This document shows, piece by piece, positions 17,783 through 27,574 of a stretch of 64,000 nucleotides of DNA. Made by a program: the position numbers and the translations under genes. The notes below the pieces were generated by a model that saw only the letters and a program-made list of their open reading frames with translations, made no database searches and was not told where the DNA came from. This stretch comes from an uncultured Porphyromonadaceae bacterium (GTDB taxonomy: Bacteria; Bacteroidota; Bacteroidia; Bacteroidales; Muribaculaceae). Numbering within the stretch: position 1 is the stretch's first letter; the number at the start of each line of letters is the position of its first letter. Where the stretch lies: contig URII01000006.1 in assembly GCA_900547825.1 (NCBI GenBank), forward strand, positions 4,631 through 68,630, in the 5' to 3' direction.

Positions 17783-18861
17783 ACAGTTTCGGCGATATAT
17801 TCCGGCTTACGACTTTCGGAGAATCACATGGCCCGGCTATAGGCGGCGTTATAGACGGTATGCCTGCCGGTGTGTCTGTTGACAGGGCGTTGCTGGATAC
17901 GTGTATCTCGCGCCGACGTCCGGGTGCCGGACCGGGAGCCACACGGCGCAGTGAGTCTGATGAGGTGAAGATACTCTCCGGAGTTTTCGAGGGGGTGACC
18001 ACCGGTGCACCCATAGGCTTTGTAATAGAAAACGCCGACGCCAACCCTGAGGCTTACCACAGGCTGAGAGGGGTCAACCGTCCGTCCCATGCCGATTACA
18101 CCACGACATGTAAATATGGTTTGCGTGACCATCGTGGCGGTGGACGTTCGTCAGCACGTGAAACAGCCGTAAGAGTGGCCGCCGGAGCGTTTGCCGAAAT
18201 GGCATTGCGCTCTACCGGAATTACAGTCACGGCATATGTCGATTCTATCGGCACGGTTTCCCTTCCGGTTGATTATCCGGCCCCTGAGGATTCTGAGAAA
18301 GTGTATGCCTCGCCTGTGCGGTGTCCTGATGAGGCCGTATCGGAAGAAATGATGCGGATTGTTGCCGAGGCCGGCTCTCAGGGCGATACACTCGGCGGTG
18401 TGGTGAAATGTGTGATCCGTGGCATGGTGCCCGGGCTCGGCGACCCTGTGGGCGGAAAGCTTCATGCCCGGCTTGGTGCGGCAATGTTATCCATAAATGC
18501 CGTCAAAGGATTCGATTACGGAATGGGATTCGACGGAGCGAGGCTTAAAGGATCGGAGGTAGCGGACATATTCAGGAAAGATGAGTCAGGGGATATCCGC
18601 ACTCTTACCAATTGGTCAGGCGGTATACAGGGCGGCATTTCCAACGGTGAGGACATATATTTCCGTGTGGCATTCAAGCCGGTGCCGACTATGATGCGGC
18701 CGGTCGACACTGTTGATGATGCTGGGGAACCGGTGACATTGAATCCCGGAGGGCGGCATGATGTGTGCGTGGTGCCGCGTGCCGTCGCTGTGGTGGAGGC
18801 CATGGCCAAGATTGTGATACTCGACGCATGGCTTTCCAACCAGACTGTCAGGATGCGATGA
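17779..18861 (+). CDS. aroC: Chorismate synthase
   Basis: This 360-residue flavin-dependent enzyme makes chorismate from 5-enolpyruvylshikimate-3-phosphate. It carries the family signatures: FGESHGPAIGGVIDGMPAG with an essential His at the N-terminus, RRPGAGPGATRRSESD, HRGGGRSSARETA in the middle, and NWSGGIQGGISNGEDIYFR with GRHDVCVVPRA in the C-terminal third. Length is normal. Its stop overlaps the next start (ATGA at 18858-18861), so it is coupled to the radical SAM gene. Confidence 0.97.
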   Translation: MNSFGDIFRLTTFGESHGPAIGGVIDGMPAGVSVDRALLDTCISRRRPGAGPGATRRSESDEVKILSGVFEGVTTGAPIGFVIENADANPEAYHRLRGVNRPSHADYTTTCKYGLRDHRGGGRSSARETAVRVAAGAFAEMALRSTGITVTAYVDSIGTVSLPVDYPAPEDSEKVYASPVRCPDEAVSEEMMRIVAEAGSQGDTLGGVVKCVIRGMVPGLGDPVGGKLHARLGAAMLSINAVKGFDYGMGFDGARLKGSEVADIFRKDESGDIRTLTNWSGGIQGGISNGEDIYFRVAFKPVPTMMRPVDTVDDAGEPVTLNPGGRHDVCVVPRAVAVVEAMAKIVILDAWLSNQTVRMR

Positions 18862-19772
18862 ACCCATATTACAGAGACTATTCCGACTTTCTCGGATCAT
18901 TGTTCCCGGGAGTGAAGATGCAGAAGCTTTCGGTCAATGCCGGGTTCACATGTCCTAACCGTGACGGCACAATCGGCCATGGCGGATGTATCTACTGCAA
19001 CAATGCTTCGTTCAGTCCGTCGTATTGCGATCCGGCCCAGGATATAGTCACACAGCTTGAGGAGGGTAAGCGGTTCTTTGGACGGAAATATCCCCACATG
19101 CGTTATTTAGCCTATTTCCAGTCTTATACCAACACCTATGGAGATGAAAAGCAACTGGATACGCTTTACCGGCAAGCTCTTGGCGTTGACAAAGTGGACG
19201 GCATAATCATAGGCACACGACCTGATTGTGTGCCTGAAGGGTTGTTGGATATGCTGGCCGACATAGACCGTAATGATGCGCGGGTGATAATCGAACTTGG
19301 GGCGGAAAGCTCCCATAATTCCACGCTTGAATCTATAAACCGCGGGCACACATGGGAATGCACGGTTGATGCGGTGAAGCGGATCAAGGCCCGGGGGATT
19401 GCAGTAGGGTTACATTTTATAATGGGACTGCCCGGAGAGAATACCTCCGATATGCTTGCAACTGTTGATGCGGTCAATGATCTGAAACCGCAGTGTGTGA
19501 AATTCCATCAGTTGCAGGTGTTGCGTGGTACGGCTCTTTATTCGGCTGTAAAAGCGGATGATGGTTTGGTGCATTTGTTCACGGTAGAAGAATATATAGA
19601 CTTATGCGCGAGCATTGTAAGGCGCCTTGACCGCAACATTGCCATAGAGCGGTTTGTATCCCAGGCGCCCGAAAGTTTGCTTGTGGGCCCGAAATGGGGT
19701 TTGAAGAACTATCAGTTCACCAACTTGCTGCATGCCAAGCTGGCTGAATTGCGGAATAATGATATTGACTAA
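18858..19772 (+). CDS. Radical SAM protein, TIGR01212/YhcC family
   Basis: I place the start at 18858 (MNPYYRDYSDFLG), overlapping the aroC stop; the longer frame would run inside aroC. The 304-residue protein has the cluster motif with spaced cysteines in CPNRDGTIGHGGCIYC (C-x12-C-x2-C), characteristic of this family rather than the usual CxxxCxxC, then GTRPDCVP, ELGAESS and HFIMGLPGE. The reaction of this family is not firmly established. It overlaps the helicase start by one base (TAATG). Confidence 0.85.
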   Translation: MNPYYRDYSDFLGSLFPGVKMQKLSVNAGFTCPNRDGTIGHGGCIYCNNASFSPSYCDPAQDIVTQLEEGKRFFGRKYPHMRYLAYFQSYTNTYGDEKQLDTLYRQALGVDKVDGIIIGTRPDCVPEGLLDMLADIDRNDARVIIELGAESSHNSTLESINRGHTWECTVDAVKRIKARGIAVGLHFIMGLPGENTSDMLATVDAVNDLKPQCVKFHQLQVLRGTALYSAVKADDGLVHLFTVEEYIDLCASIVRRLDRNIAIERFVSQAPESLLVGPKWGLKNYQFTNLLHAKLAELRNNDID

Positions 19773-22078
19773 TGGAAAACTATATAGATCAGCTTAACGA
19801 TCAGCAACGTGATGCCGTGTTATATACCGGTGGCCCTCAGCTTGTGATAGCCGGTGCCGGATCGGGCAAGACCAGGGTTCTTACATATAAAATTCTACAT
19901 CTGCTTGAGCTTGGATATGAACCGTGGCGCATAATGGCACTTACGTTTACCAACAAGGCCGCACGTGAGATGCGTGACCGCATCGAGGCGCTTGTAGGGC
20001 ATGAGAAAGCTTCCAAACTATGGATGGGAACGTTCCATTCGATATTTTCACGCATATTGCGTATTCATGCCGACAGACTCGGATTCAAGCCGTCCTTTAC
20101 TATATATGATGCGTCCGACAGCAAGGCTGTGGTAAAATCCATCATAAAGGATTTGGACCTTGACGAGAAGATCTATAAGCCCTCATCCGTGGCCTCAGCT
20201 ATTTCCATGGCCAAGAATGCATTGATATCACCTTCGCAATATGCTATGGACCGGGATCTGATGGAGGCTGACAAACGTTCACGGCGTCCGCGCATTCAGG
20301 AGATCTATGCAGGTTATGTCAACCGCTTGTCAGTGGCCGGGGCTATGGATTTTGACGATCTGCTTTACCATACTAATGTGCTGTTGCGTGACAACCCCGA
20401 CATACTCAATCATTACCGTGAATATTTCAGGTATATTCTTGTAGATGAGTATCAGGACACAAACTTCGCCCAGCACCTTATAGTGTCGCAACTTTGCGAC
20501 AATACCACCGGCCTGTGTGTGGTCGGTGACGATGCGCAGAGTATTTACAGTTTCCGGGGGGCGAATATACGCAACATACTTAATCTTAAGAAATCATATC
20601 CCGGATTGAGGATATTCAAATTGGAGCGTAATTACCGTTCCACCCAGAATATAATAAATGCGGCCAATTCGCTTATTGACAAGAACCGTGACCAGATACC
20701 CAAGAAGGTGTTTTCGCTCAACGATGCCGGGAGCCGGATTGAGCTTGTGCAGAGTTACAGTGATTATGAGGAAAGTTTTCTTGTGGCCAACCGTATATCG
20801 CAGGTAAAGATGGCCGGTGACGCCGGATATGATGAATTTGCCGTCCTTTACCGCACTAATGCCCAGAGCCGCATATTGGAGGAGTCCTTGCGTAAACGCA
20901 ATATTCCATATCGGATCTACGGAGGCTTGTCGTTCTATCAGCGCAAGGAGGTCAAGGATGCTGTGGCATATATGCGTCTTACCGTCAATCCCGACGATGA
21001 TGAAGCCCTCCGGCGCATAATAAATTTTCCTGCGCGAGGAATAGGGGAGACCACTGTGGGGAAACTCACACGCACCGGCATGGACCACGATGTGAGCTTG
21101 TGGCATGTAATATGTCATCTTGATAATTACACCATAGGTTTCAACTCCGGCACGGTTAAGAAACTTGATAAGTTCCGTGAACTGATTCAGGGATTTATTG
21201 ATAAAAACGCCTCAGGGGCTGATGCTGCCTCCACTGTCCGTCAGATAATTTCCGACACCGGAATGCTGAGTATGCTTATCAGCGACCGCACTCCGGAGAG
21301 CATTTCCAAGCAGGAAAACCTTAATGAACTCATGGCCGGAGTCAAGGGGTTTGTGGAGGAGCGCATGGCCGAGGGGAATACTCAAGCCGGCCTGTCGGAC
21401 TTTCTCGGTGAGATATCTCTTGCCACTGATCAGGACTCCAAGGATGAGGCTGATGACGGCAAGCGTGTTACTCTGATGACCGTGCATGCGGCCAAAGGCC
21501 TGGAATTTTCCAATGTGTTTATAGTGGGTGTGGAGGAAGATCTTTTTCCTTCGGCCATGAATTCGGCAAATGCCGCTGAAATAGAGGAGGAACGAAGATT
21601 GCTGTATGTGGCCATCACTCGTGCCAAACGTTTCTGCATGCTTTCCTATGCTTCATCACGGTTTCGCAACGGCATGACAGTGACATGTTCCCCGTCAAGG
21701 TTTGTCCGTGATATAGATCCGAAGTATGTCCGCCTTGTAGGCGGAACTTCTATAGCGCCTGTAGGCGACAATCCGGTGGAGCGTTACCGCAGTTCGTTCC
21801 ATTCGGCGCCTAAAGTGGAGAGCCGTAGCGAGGCTCGCCGCATTACTCCCATGCCGGCATCGCAGGGAAGCAATGCGGCAACCCCGAAGGCTTCGGGAGC
21901 GTTACATCGGTCCGATGAGATTAGTGTTGGTATGCGCATCCACCATTCCATATTCGGCGACGGCACAGTTTCGGAGGTGGATACATCCATGACCGACCAC
22001 AGGATAGTAGTGGAGTTTGACAACACCGGATCAAAGCGGCTCATGCTTAAATTCGCAAAGTTTGACATAATTAAATGA
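19772..22078 (+). CDS. UvrD/PcrA-type DNA helicase
   Basis: The 768-residue superfamily 1 helicase has Walker A (AGAGSGKTRVL, around residue 30), motif Ia TNKAAREM, Walker B VDEYQDTN, motif III GDDAQSIYSFRGA, motif IV LERNYRST, motif V TVHAAKGLEF and motif VI YVAITRAKR. The C-terminus has a basic linker and a domain with GMRIHHSIFGDGTVSEVD, the RNA-polymerase-interacting Tudor-like fold of PcrA/UvrD. It acts in nucleotide excision repair and replication-transcription conflicts. The gene symbol is left open between uvrD and pcrA. Confidence 0.92.
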   Translation: MENYIDQLNDQQRDAVLYTGGPQLVIAGAGSGKTRVLTYKILHLLELGYEPWRIMALTFTNKAAREMRDRIEALVGHEKASKLWMGTFHSIFSRILRIHADRLGFKPSFTIYDASDSKAVVKSIIKDLDLDEKIYKPSSVASAISMAKNALISPSQYAMDRDLMEADKRSRRPRIQEIYAGYVNRLSVAGAMDFDDLLYHTNVLLRDNPDILNHYREYFRYILVDEYQDTNFAQHLIVSQLCDNTTGLCVVGDDAQSIYSFRGANIRNILNLKKSYPGLRIFKLERNYRSTQNIINAANSLIDKNRDQIPKKVFSLNDAGSRIELVQSYSDYEESFLVANRISQVKMAGDAGYDEFAVLYRTNAQSRILEESLRKRNIPYRIYGGLSFYQRKEVKDAVAYMRLTVNPDDDEALRRIINFPARGIGETTVGKLTRTGMDHDVSLWHVICHLDNYTIGFNSGTVKKLDKFRELIQGFIDKNASGADAASTVRQIISDTGMLSMLISDRTPESISKQENLNELMAGVKGFVEERMAEGNTQAGLSDFLGEISLATDQDSKDEADDGKRVTLMTVHAAKGLEFSNVFIVGVEEDLFPSAMNSANAAEIEEERRLLYVAITRAKRFCMLSYASSRFRNGMTVTCSPSRFVRDIDPKYVRLVGGTSIAPVGDNPVERYRSSFHSAPKVESRSEARRITPMPASQGSNAATPKASGALHRSDEISVGMRIHHSIFGDGTVSEVDTSMTDHRIVVEFDNTGSKRLMLKFAKFDIIK

Positions 22079-22090
22079 CCTATAATCAAG

Positions 22091-23221
22091 ATGAAAGAGC
22101 AGGATATACCCACTCCGTTCTATATAGTGTATGAGGACCGTTTGCGGCGTAATCTGGAACTTATAAATGAAGTTGAGCGGCGCGCCGGAGTGAATATTAT
22201 AATGGCTTTCAAAGCCAATGCCTTATGGAAAACTTTCCATATCATAGCCGATTATAACAGGGATTTTACCGCGAGTTCGCTTAATGAGCTGCGCCTTGGC
22301 TGTGAAACGCTCGGAGGGGAGGCCCATAGTTATTGTCCGGCCTATACCGATAACACAATAGATGAGTATCTGAGCCGGTCCACTCATATTACATTTAATT
22401 CGCTGAGCCAGTTCGACCGGTATGGCGCCAAGGCGTTGGCTGCAGGTGTGTCGCCTGGATTGAGGGTCAATCCCCGCTGTTCTGTGATTGAGACGGATAT
22501 ATACAATCCCGCATTGCCCGGCAGCCGTTTCGGAGTTACGGCGCAGCAGCTTGGCGGACGTTTGCCTGAAGGCCTCGAGGGGCTGCATTTCCATGCGTTG
22601 TGTGAGTCGGGAGCCGATGATCTTGAAAAAGTGCTTGATGCGTTTGAAACACAATTCGGTGGGTTGATCGACCGTGTCAAGTGGGTGAATATGGGTGGAG
22701 GCCATCTTATGACCCGCGAAGGGTATGATGTGGAGCATCTGATAGAAATTCTCACGGCATTCCGCCTGCGTCATCCGGGTGTGGATGTGATTCTTGAACC
22801 CGGAAGTGCGTTTACATGGCGCACGGGCGACCTTATTACATCCGTTGTCGATGTGGTGGAGAATGACGGTGTGTCCACAGCTATAATCGACGCCTCGTTT
22901 GCCTGTCATATGCCTGATTGTCTTGAAATGCCCTATAGGCCTGCTATAACTGAGTCAGTGGAACCGGCTTCGGGCCTCCCTGTCTACCGGCTTGGGGGAA
23001 ATTCCTGTCTTAGCGGTGATTTTGTAGGTGACTGGTCATTCCAACAGCCTTTGCGTGAAGGAGATCGCCTGCGCCTTGAGGATATGAACCACTACACCAC
23101 TGTCAAGACAACTATGTTCAACGGGATATCACATCCGGCAATAGTGCTGTGCCGTAGCAATGGAGAGTGCATTTATCTCAGGCAGTTCGGTTACGAGGAC
23201 TATAAATCGCGTATGTCGTGA
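22091..23221 (+). CDS. nspC: Carboxynorspermidine decarboxylase
   Basis: This 376-residue PLP enzyme of the alanine-racemase fold decarboxylates carboxy(nor)spermidine in the alternative spermidine route. The PLP Lys is Lys41 in MAFKANALW. FHALCESGADDLE, NMGGGHLMTREGYDV and EPGSAF are further family marks. The C-terminal half includes a GGNSCLSGDFVGDW loop that holds the active-site Cys. No partner carboxyspermidine dehydrogenase is in the window. It is the last gene of the plus-strand run. Confidence 0.92.
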   Translation: MKEQDIPTPFYIVYEDRLRRNLELINEVERRAGVNIIMAFKANALWKTFHIIADYNRDFTASSLNELRLGCETLGGEAHSYCPAYTDNTIDEYLSRSTHITFNSLSQFDRYGAKALAAGVSPGLRVNPRCSVIETDIYNPALPGSRFGVTAQQLGGRLPEGLEGLHFHALCESGADDLEKVLDAFETQFGGLIDRVKWVNMGGGHLMTREGYDVEHLIEILTAFRLRHPGVDVILEPGSAFTWRTGDLITSVVDVVENDGVSTAIIDASFACHMPDCLEMPYRPAITESVEPASGLPVYRLGGNSCLSGDFVGDWSFQQPLREGDRLRLEDMNHYTTVKTTMFNGISHPAIVLCRSNGECIYLRQFGYEDYKSRMS

Positions 23222-23233
23222 CCGTAATATCTG

Positions 23234-24619
23234 TCATGTAGAGGCTGTTTTCCCGGAAGAGGGTTTTGCGAACACCTTGCGCTGAACCCATAGTGCGGCG
23301 GCAATTACAGCAATGCCGGTTATTATCCACGTGATAGGATAGATCAGCATGAGTGTTTCAAAGCTGCTGCCGTTGCGCAATATGTAGTAGACCCATCCCA
23401 GCCGCAACACGCATGTGCCGAATATGGTCAGCACCATAGGCGTTACGGAGTAGCCTAATCCCCTCATATAGGCTCCGGACACTTCATAGGTGCTTGCAAG
23501 CGCCTGTACGAGCAGCACTGTGTGGAACCGTAGAGAAGCATAATGCATCACTGCCGGATCGGAGGAGAATACTCCTATAAAGAAATTCTCCTGCCATACA
23601 ATCAGCAAATTGGCAACTCCGCATATTACTACACTGTAAAACATGCAGATGCGGTATACCAGTTTGCACCTGGCCGCATTTCCGGCTCCGTAATTCTGTC
23701 CGGTGAAAGCTATGGCTGCGGCGCAGAAAGCCACCACTATATAGTAGCAGTAAGCCTCGTATGTCAGAGCTGCGGCGGATCCCGCTATGGCATCGGATCC
23801 GAATGTGTTTATGGCTGACTGGATGAATATGTTGGATATGGAAAACACCATACCCTGTAAGCCGGCCGGTATTCCTATCCTGAGCATTTTGTTGAAATCG
23901 GGCATTGACAGTTTCCAACGCTTCAGAAGCAATGTTACCGGATCCGGTTCTCTCCGCAGAAATACTACTATGATTGCGGCATTGATGGCATTGGCTATTA
24001 CAGTGGCCCATGCCACGCCTGCCACACCCATGTCGAACACGGCCACAAAAAGCCAGTCCAATAGGAGGTTGCAAGCCGTGGCCACCACTAAGGCATAGAA
24101 CGGAAGTTTCGTGTCGCCCACGCTGCGCATTATTGCCGATCCGAAATTATAGATCATCATGAACGGCATTCCGCAGAAATATATTCGCAGATATTCGGTT
24201 GCGAGATCAATTACATCTGGCGGGGCGCTCATGGCCTCGAGTATCGGACGGGCAACAGTGGTTCCGATTATCGCAAGCAGCAGTCCCGAAGCAATGGCTA
24301 TTATGGCCACAGTGGATATCGAACGTCTTACGGCGTCATGATTTTTCTGCCCGAGATAGTTGGCGATTACAACATTGGCACCTACCGCGATACCGAGAAA
24401 CAGATTTACAAGTATGCTGATTATGGGGCCGTTGCTGCCTACGGCGGCTATAGCCTGACTTGTGGAATAACGGCCTATTATGGCTACGTCAACGGCATTG
24501 AACGATTGCTGGAGTATGCCGCTGGCTATCAATGGCAGGGAAAAGACAAGTATTTTGCCGAACAGCGGTCCGTGCAGCATATCCACTTGCCCTGATGATG
24601 TTTTGATATTCGTTGCCAT
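23234..24619 (-). CDS. MATE-family efflux transporter
   Basis: The 461-residue integral inner-membrane protein has about twelve hydrophobic segments and the MATE features: an N-terminal LVFSLPLIASGILQQSFNAVD segment, repeats of GAxxAAxT-like helices in each half, and a QNYGAGNAARC loop at the start of the second half. It likely exports cationic drugs or metabolites in exchange for Na+ or H+; the specificity is unknown. It is convergent with nspC, with only 12 nt between the stops. TAATTTTG on the minus strand (24643-24636) precedes it. Confidence 0.88.
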   Translation of the reverse strand: MATNIKTSSGQVDMLHGPLFGKILVFSLPLIASGILQQSFNAVDVAIIGRYSTSQAIAAVGSNGPIISILVNLFLGIAVGANVVIANYLGQKNHDAVRRSISTVAIIAIASGLLLAIIGTTVARPILEAMSAPPDVIDLATEYLRIYFCGMPFMMIYNFGSAIMRSVGDTKLPFYALVVATACNLLLDWLFVAVFDMGVAGVAWATVIANAINAAIIVVFLRREPDPVTLLLKRWKLSMPDFNKMLRIGIPAGLQGMVFSISNIFIQSAINTFGSDAIAGSAAALTYEAYCYYIVVAFCAAAIAFTGQNYGAGNAARCKLVYRICMFYSVVICGVANLLIVWQENFFIGVFSSDPAVMHYASLRFHTVLLVQALASTYEVSGAYMRGLGYSVTPMVLTIFGTCVLRLGWVYYILRNGSSFETLMLIYPITWIITGIAVIAAALWVQRKVFAKPSSGKTAST

Positions 24620-24635
24620 GTCGATAGTAAGTATG

Positions 24636-24643
24636 CAAAATTA
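24636..24643 (-). promoter_or_regulatory. -7 box of the MATE transporter gene
   Basis: The minus strand carries TAATTTTG (24643-24636), a full -7 match, about 16 nt before the start codon. I found no clear -33 element. Confidence 0.5.
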
Positions 24644-24727
24644 AGAAATTTATCCTGAATGTAGGTGAGGCGTGAAACTTAAATGTGACCGGTGTTGTTG
24701 AATCAGCAGTTACTTTAATTTCTTAGC

Positions 24728-27502
24728 ATGAATAAACTTTATCTCCTTGTGGGTGCGGCCGCCATGTCGTGTGTGGCTGCTTCGGCCCAGGTGGTCACAA
24801 CTGAACCGGCATTGGTTCAGACCGATTCACACGACATAGTGATAACATTCCATGCCGACCGTGGCAACAAAGGGCTTGCCGGGGTAGGGGCCTCGGAGAA
24901 AGTATATGCCCATACCGGGGTGATAACCAACACATCCACATCTGATTCGGATTGGAAATATGCCCCGTCGTGGGGCGATAATTCGGCCAAATATCAGATG
25001 ACCTGGGTGGCTCCCGACACATGGATTCTCACCATACCCGACATACGGGAATACTATGGTATAACCTCCTCATCAGTGACGGTTAAAAAACTTGCCTTTG
25101 TGTTCCGCAACGCAGATTCTTCGAAGGAAGGTAAAGGAGAGGGCGGATCCGATATATATGTGACTGTGTTGCCTCCCGGATTTCAGATAGAGCTTACTTC
25201 CGATATGTCCGGACAGGTGGTCAACGGCAATTCTACCGTGGAATTTACCGCCCGAACCACCAAGAATGCAGATATTTCGATTTATTATAACAATGAGGAA
25301 AACACTATCGCCTCGGGATCCAATGTGATGTCGCTTACAGGTGAGACGGAATTTACATCATCAGGCACCTATACTGTTTATGCCAAAGCGGTTTCGGCCG
25401 GTGAGACTGTCACTGCTTCCATGCAGGTGGTCAGGGTAAATTCCAGCGAGGAGGCGCCTTATCCCGGCCGCGAGCTAACGATGGGACCTGTGACTAACGG
25501 CGATGGATCGGTCACATTCTGCATTGCCGCACCTAAAAAAGAGAATATGATGATTGTGGGTTCATGGAACAATTATGCAGTCGGTCAGGAAGGTGTGATG
25601 AAGCGCCATACTGTGGATGGCACACCTTATTTCTGGATCACTGTCAATGGCCTCCAGCTTGGCAAGGATTACATATACTATTTCCTTGTGGACGGAGAGA
25701 AAGCCGTTGGCGATCCCTATGCACGGCTTGTACTTGATCCCTGGAACGACAAGTACATAACTTCCTCTGTGTTCCCCGGTCTTCCGGCTTATCCGAGTTC
25801 GGCGGTGTCCGGTACTCCGGTTGCAGTGTATAATTCCGCTATGAATGATTATGATTGGGAGATAACCGACTTCAAGGGTGTGCCGCAGAGCGATCTGATT
25901 ATTTATGAACTGTTGATTCGTGATTTCACAGGTACGGAAGGTCAGGCGCGCGGCAACGGAACGGTAAAAGGTGTTATCTCCAAACTTGATTATCTAAAGG
26001 ATCTTGGTGTGAATGCCGTAGAGCTTCTTCCTATAATGGAATTCAACGGAAACAATTCGTGGGGTTATAACACCAATTTCTATTTCGCTCCAGACAAAGC
26101 ATATGGTACCCCCGATGATTATAAGCTGCTTGTGGATGAATGCCACAAGCGCGGCATGGCTGTGATACTTGACATAGTGTTCAATCAGAGCGACGGCCTC
26201 CATCCGTGGTATATGATGTATGATATTGCGGACAATCCGTTCTATAACGGCTCTGCACCGCATTCCTATAGCGTGCTCAATGACTGGAATCAGGATAATG
26301 AACTGGTGCAGCGTCAATGGCACGATGCTTTGGCTTACTGGATGCGTGAATATAAGGTTGACGGGTTCCGTTTCGATCTTGTAAAGGGTTTGGGCGACAA
26401 CGACAGCTACGGCAATCGTTATGATGCTGCCACAAACACATGGGGAAAGCCTTCCGATGCACGTACAAATGCCTATAACGCCACGCGTGTGGCCCGGATG
26501 AAGGTGTTCCACGATGCAATGCGCAAGGTCAACCCTGATGCTTATTTCATAAATGAGAATCTTGCCGGAGCCGAGGAGGAAAACCAAATGGCCGAGGATG
26601 GAGAAATCAACTGGGCCAATATCAATACCGAATCGTGTCAGTTCGCAATGGGATTCAGCTCCAATTCGTCGCTTAACCGCTTCTTCGCACCTTTGGACAA
26701 GCGCACATGGGGCTCTACCGTAAGTTATGCCGAAAGCCACGACGAGGAGCGTATGGCCTATAAACAGAACCGTTACGGAGCCACGGGTGTAAAGGGAAAT
26801 ATCCCGGCTTCTATGCGCCGCCTCGGCTCTGTTGCCGCACAGATGCTGCTGACCCCCGGGGCTCATATGATATGGCAGTTTCAGGAGTTCGGGGCCGACC
26901 AAACCACAAAGAACAGTTCGGGCAATGACACATCGCCGAAGAAAGTGATATGGAGCTATCTTGATAATGAGAACCGTGCCGGACTGATGCGTAACTATTC
27001 CGACCTTTGCAATATCCGTAAGGATAATCCCGAAATGTTCGGTGACGATGCTGTGGCGTCGGTAAACTGTTCGTCGTGGAGCGGACGTACTATTTCCATA
27101 ACTAAAGATGGTCAGGAAATTTATCTTGTGGTGAATCCCTCCCCCTCGGCCCCGGCTGTGGTTCCTGCGCCCGTGGATCTGTCGTCCGACCGCTATCGTA
27201 TTGTGGCATGCAGTTATAACACGGTGCCTGAGCCGTCGGCTGCGGGAGTGAATCTTGCGGCAGGTGCATTTGCCGTTTACGCCACATCAGGCATTGTATC
27301 GGGAATAGATTCAGTCGTTACCGAAGATTTCGGCGGCAGAGCACCTCAGGTGTATGGAGGCGAAGGTGTCATATTTGTCAATGGTGCTGAAAGTGTGCGG
27401 GCTTATTCGCTTGCCGGCATTGAAGTCCCTCTTACCGGGCTACGTCCGGGAGTATACATAGTGCGGGCCGGCGGCCACACTTCCAAAGTGATGGTAAGAT
27501 AA
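24728..27502 (+). CDS. Secreted GH13 alpha-amylase-family hydrolase with C-terminal sorting-like tail
   Basis: This 924-residue protein has a signal peptide (ending AASAQ), an N-terminal beta domain with a bacterial-Ig-like look, a CBM48-like domain (YPGRELTMGPVTNG to the DGEKAVGDPYARL segment), then a GH13 barrel. Catalytic marks: nucleophile Asp in DGFRFDLVKG (about residue 549), acid/base Glu in FINENLAGAEE (about 610), and the SHDEER region near 670. Conserved region I reads DIVFNQ, with Gln where His is usual. The last ~30 residues (SLAGIEVPLTGLRPGVYIV then a KVMVR end) resemble a type IX secretion C-terminal signal. A starch- or pullulan-like substrate is likely. Confidence 0.85.
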   Translation: MNKLYLLVGAAAMSCVAASAQVVTTEPALVQTDSHDIVITFHADRGNKGLAGVGASEKVYAHTGVITNTSTSDSDWKYAPSWGDNSAKYQMTWVAPDTWILTIPDIREYYGITSSSVTVKKLAFVFRNADSSKEGKGEGGSDIYVTVLPPGFQIELTSDMSGQVVNGNSTVEFTARTTKNADISIYYNNEENTIASGSNVMSLTGETEFTSSGTYTVYAKAVSAGETVTASMQVVRVNSSEEAPYPGRELTMGPVTNGDGSVTFCIAAPKKENMMIVGSWNNYAVGQEGVMKRHTVDGTPYFWITVNGLQLGKDYIYYFLVDGEKAVGDPYARLVLDPWNDKYITSSVFPGLPAYPSSAVSGTPVAVYNSAMNDYDWEITDFKGVPQSDLIIYELLIRDFTGTEGQARGNGTVKGVISKLDYLKDLGVNAVELLPIMEFNGNNSWGYNTNFYFAPDKAYGTPDDYKLLVDECHKRGMAVILDIVFNQSDGLHPWYMMYDIADNPFYNGSAPHSYSVLNDWNQDNELVQRQWHDALAYWMREYKVDGFRFDLVKGLGDNDSYGNRYDAATNTWGKPSDARTNAYNATRVARMKVFHDAMRKVNPDAYFINENLAGAEEENQMAEDGEINWANINTESCQFAMGFSSNSSLNRFFAPLDKRTWGSTVSYAESHDEERMAYKQNRYGATGVKGNIPASMRRLGSVAAQMLLTPGAHMIWQFQEFGADQTTKNSSGNDTSPKKVIWSYLDNENRAGLMRNYSDLCNIRKDNPEMFGDDAVASVNCSSWSGRTISITKDGQEIYLVVNPSPSAPAVVPAPVDLSSDRYRIVACSYNTVPEPSAAGVNLAAGAFAVYATSGIVSGIDSVVTEDFGGRAPQVYGGEGVIFVNGAESVRAYSLAGIEVPLTGLRPGVYIVRAGGHTSKVMVR

Positions 27503-27522
27503 CTTACGCACATATAAATTAT

Positions 27523-27558
27523 AATATCCGCCATGATCTCAAAGTCGTGGCGGATATT
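27523..27558. terminator. Bidirectional terminator between amylase and esterase genes
   Basis: An 11-bp perfect stem (27523-27533 with 27548-27558; AATATCCGCCA) lies between two convergent genes and is AT-rich on both flanks. Confidence 0.7.
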
Positions 27559-27574
27559 CTTTAATATGTGGGTT

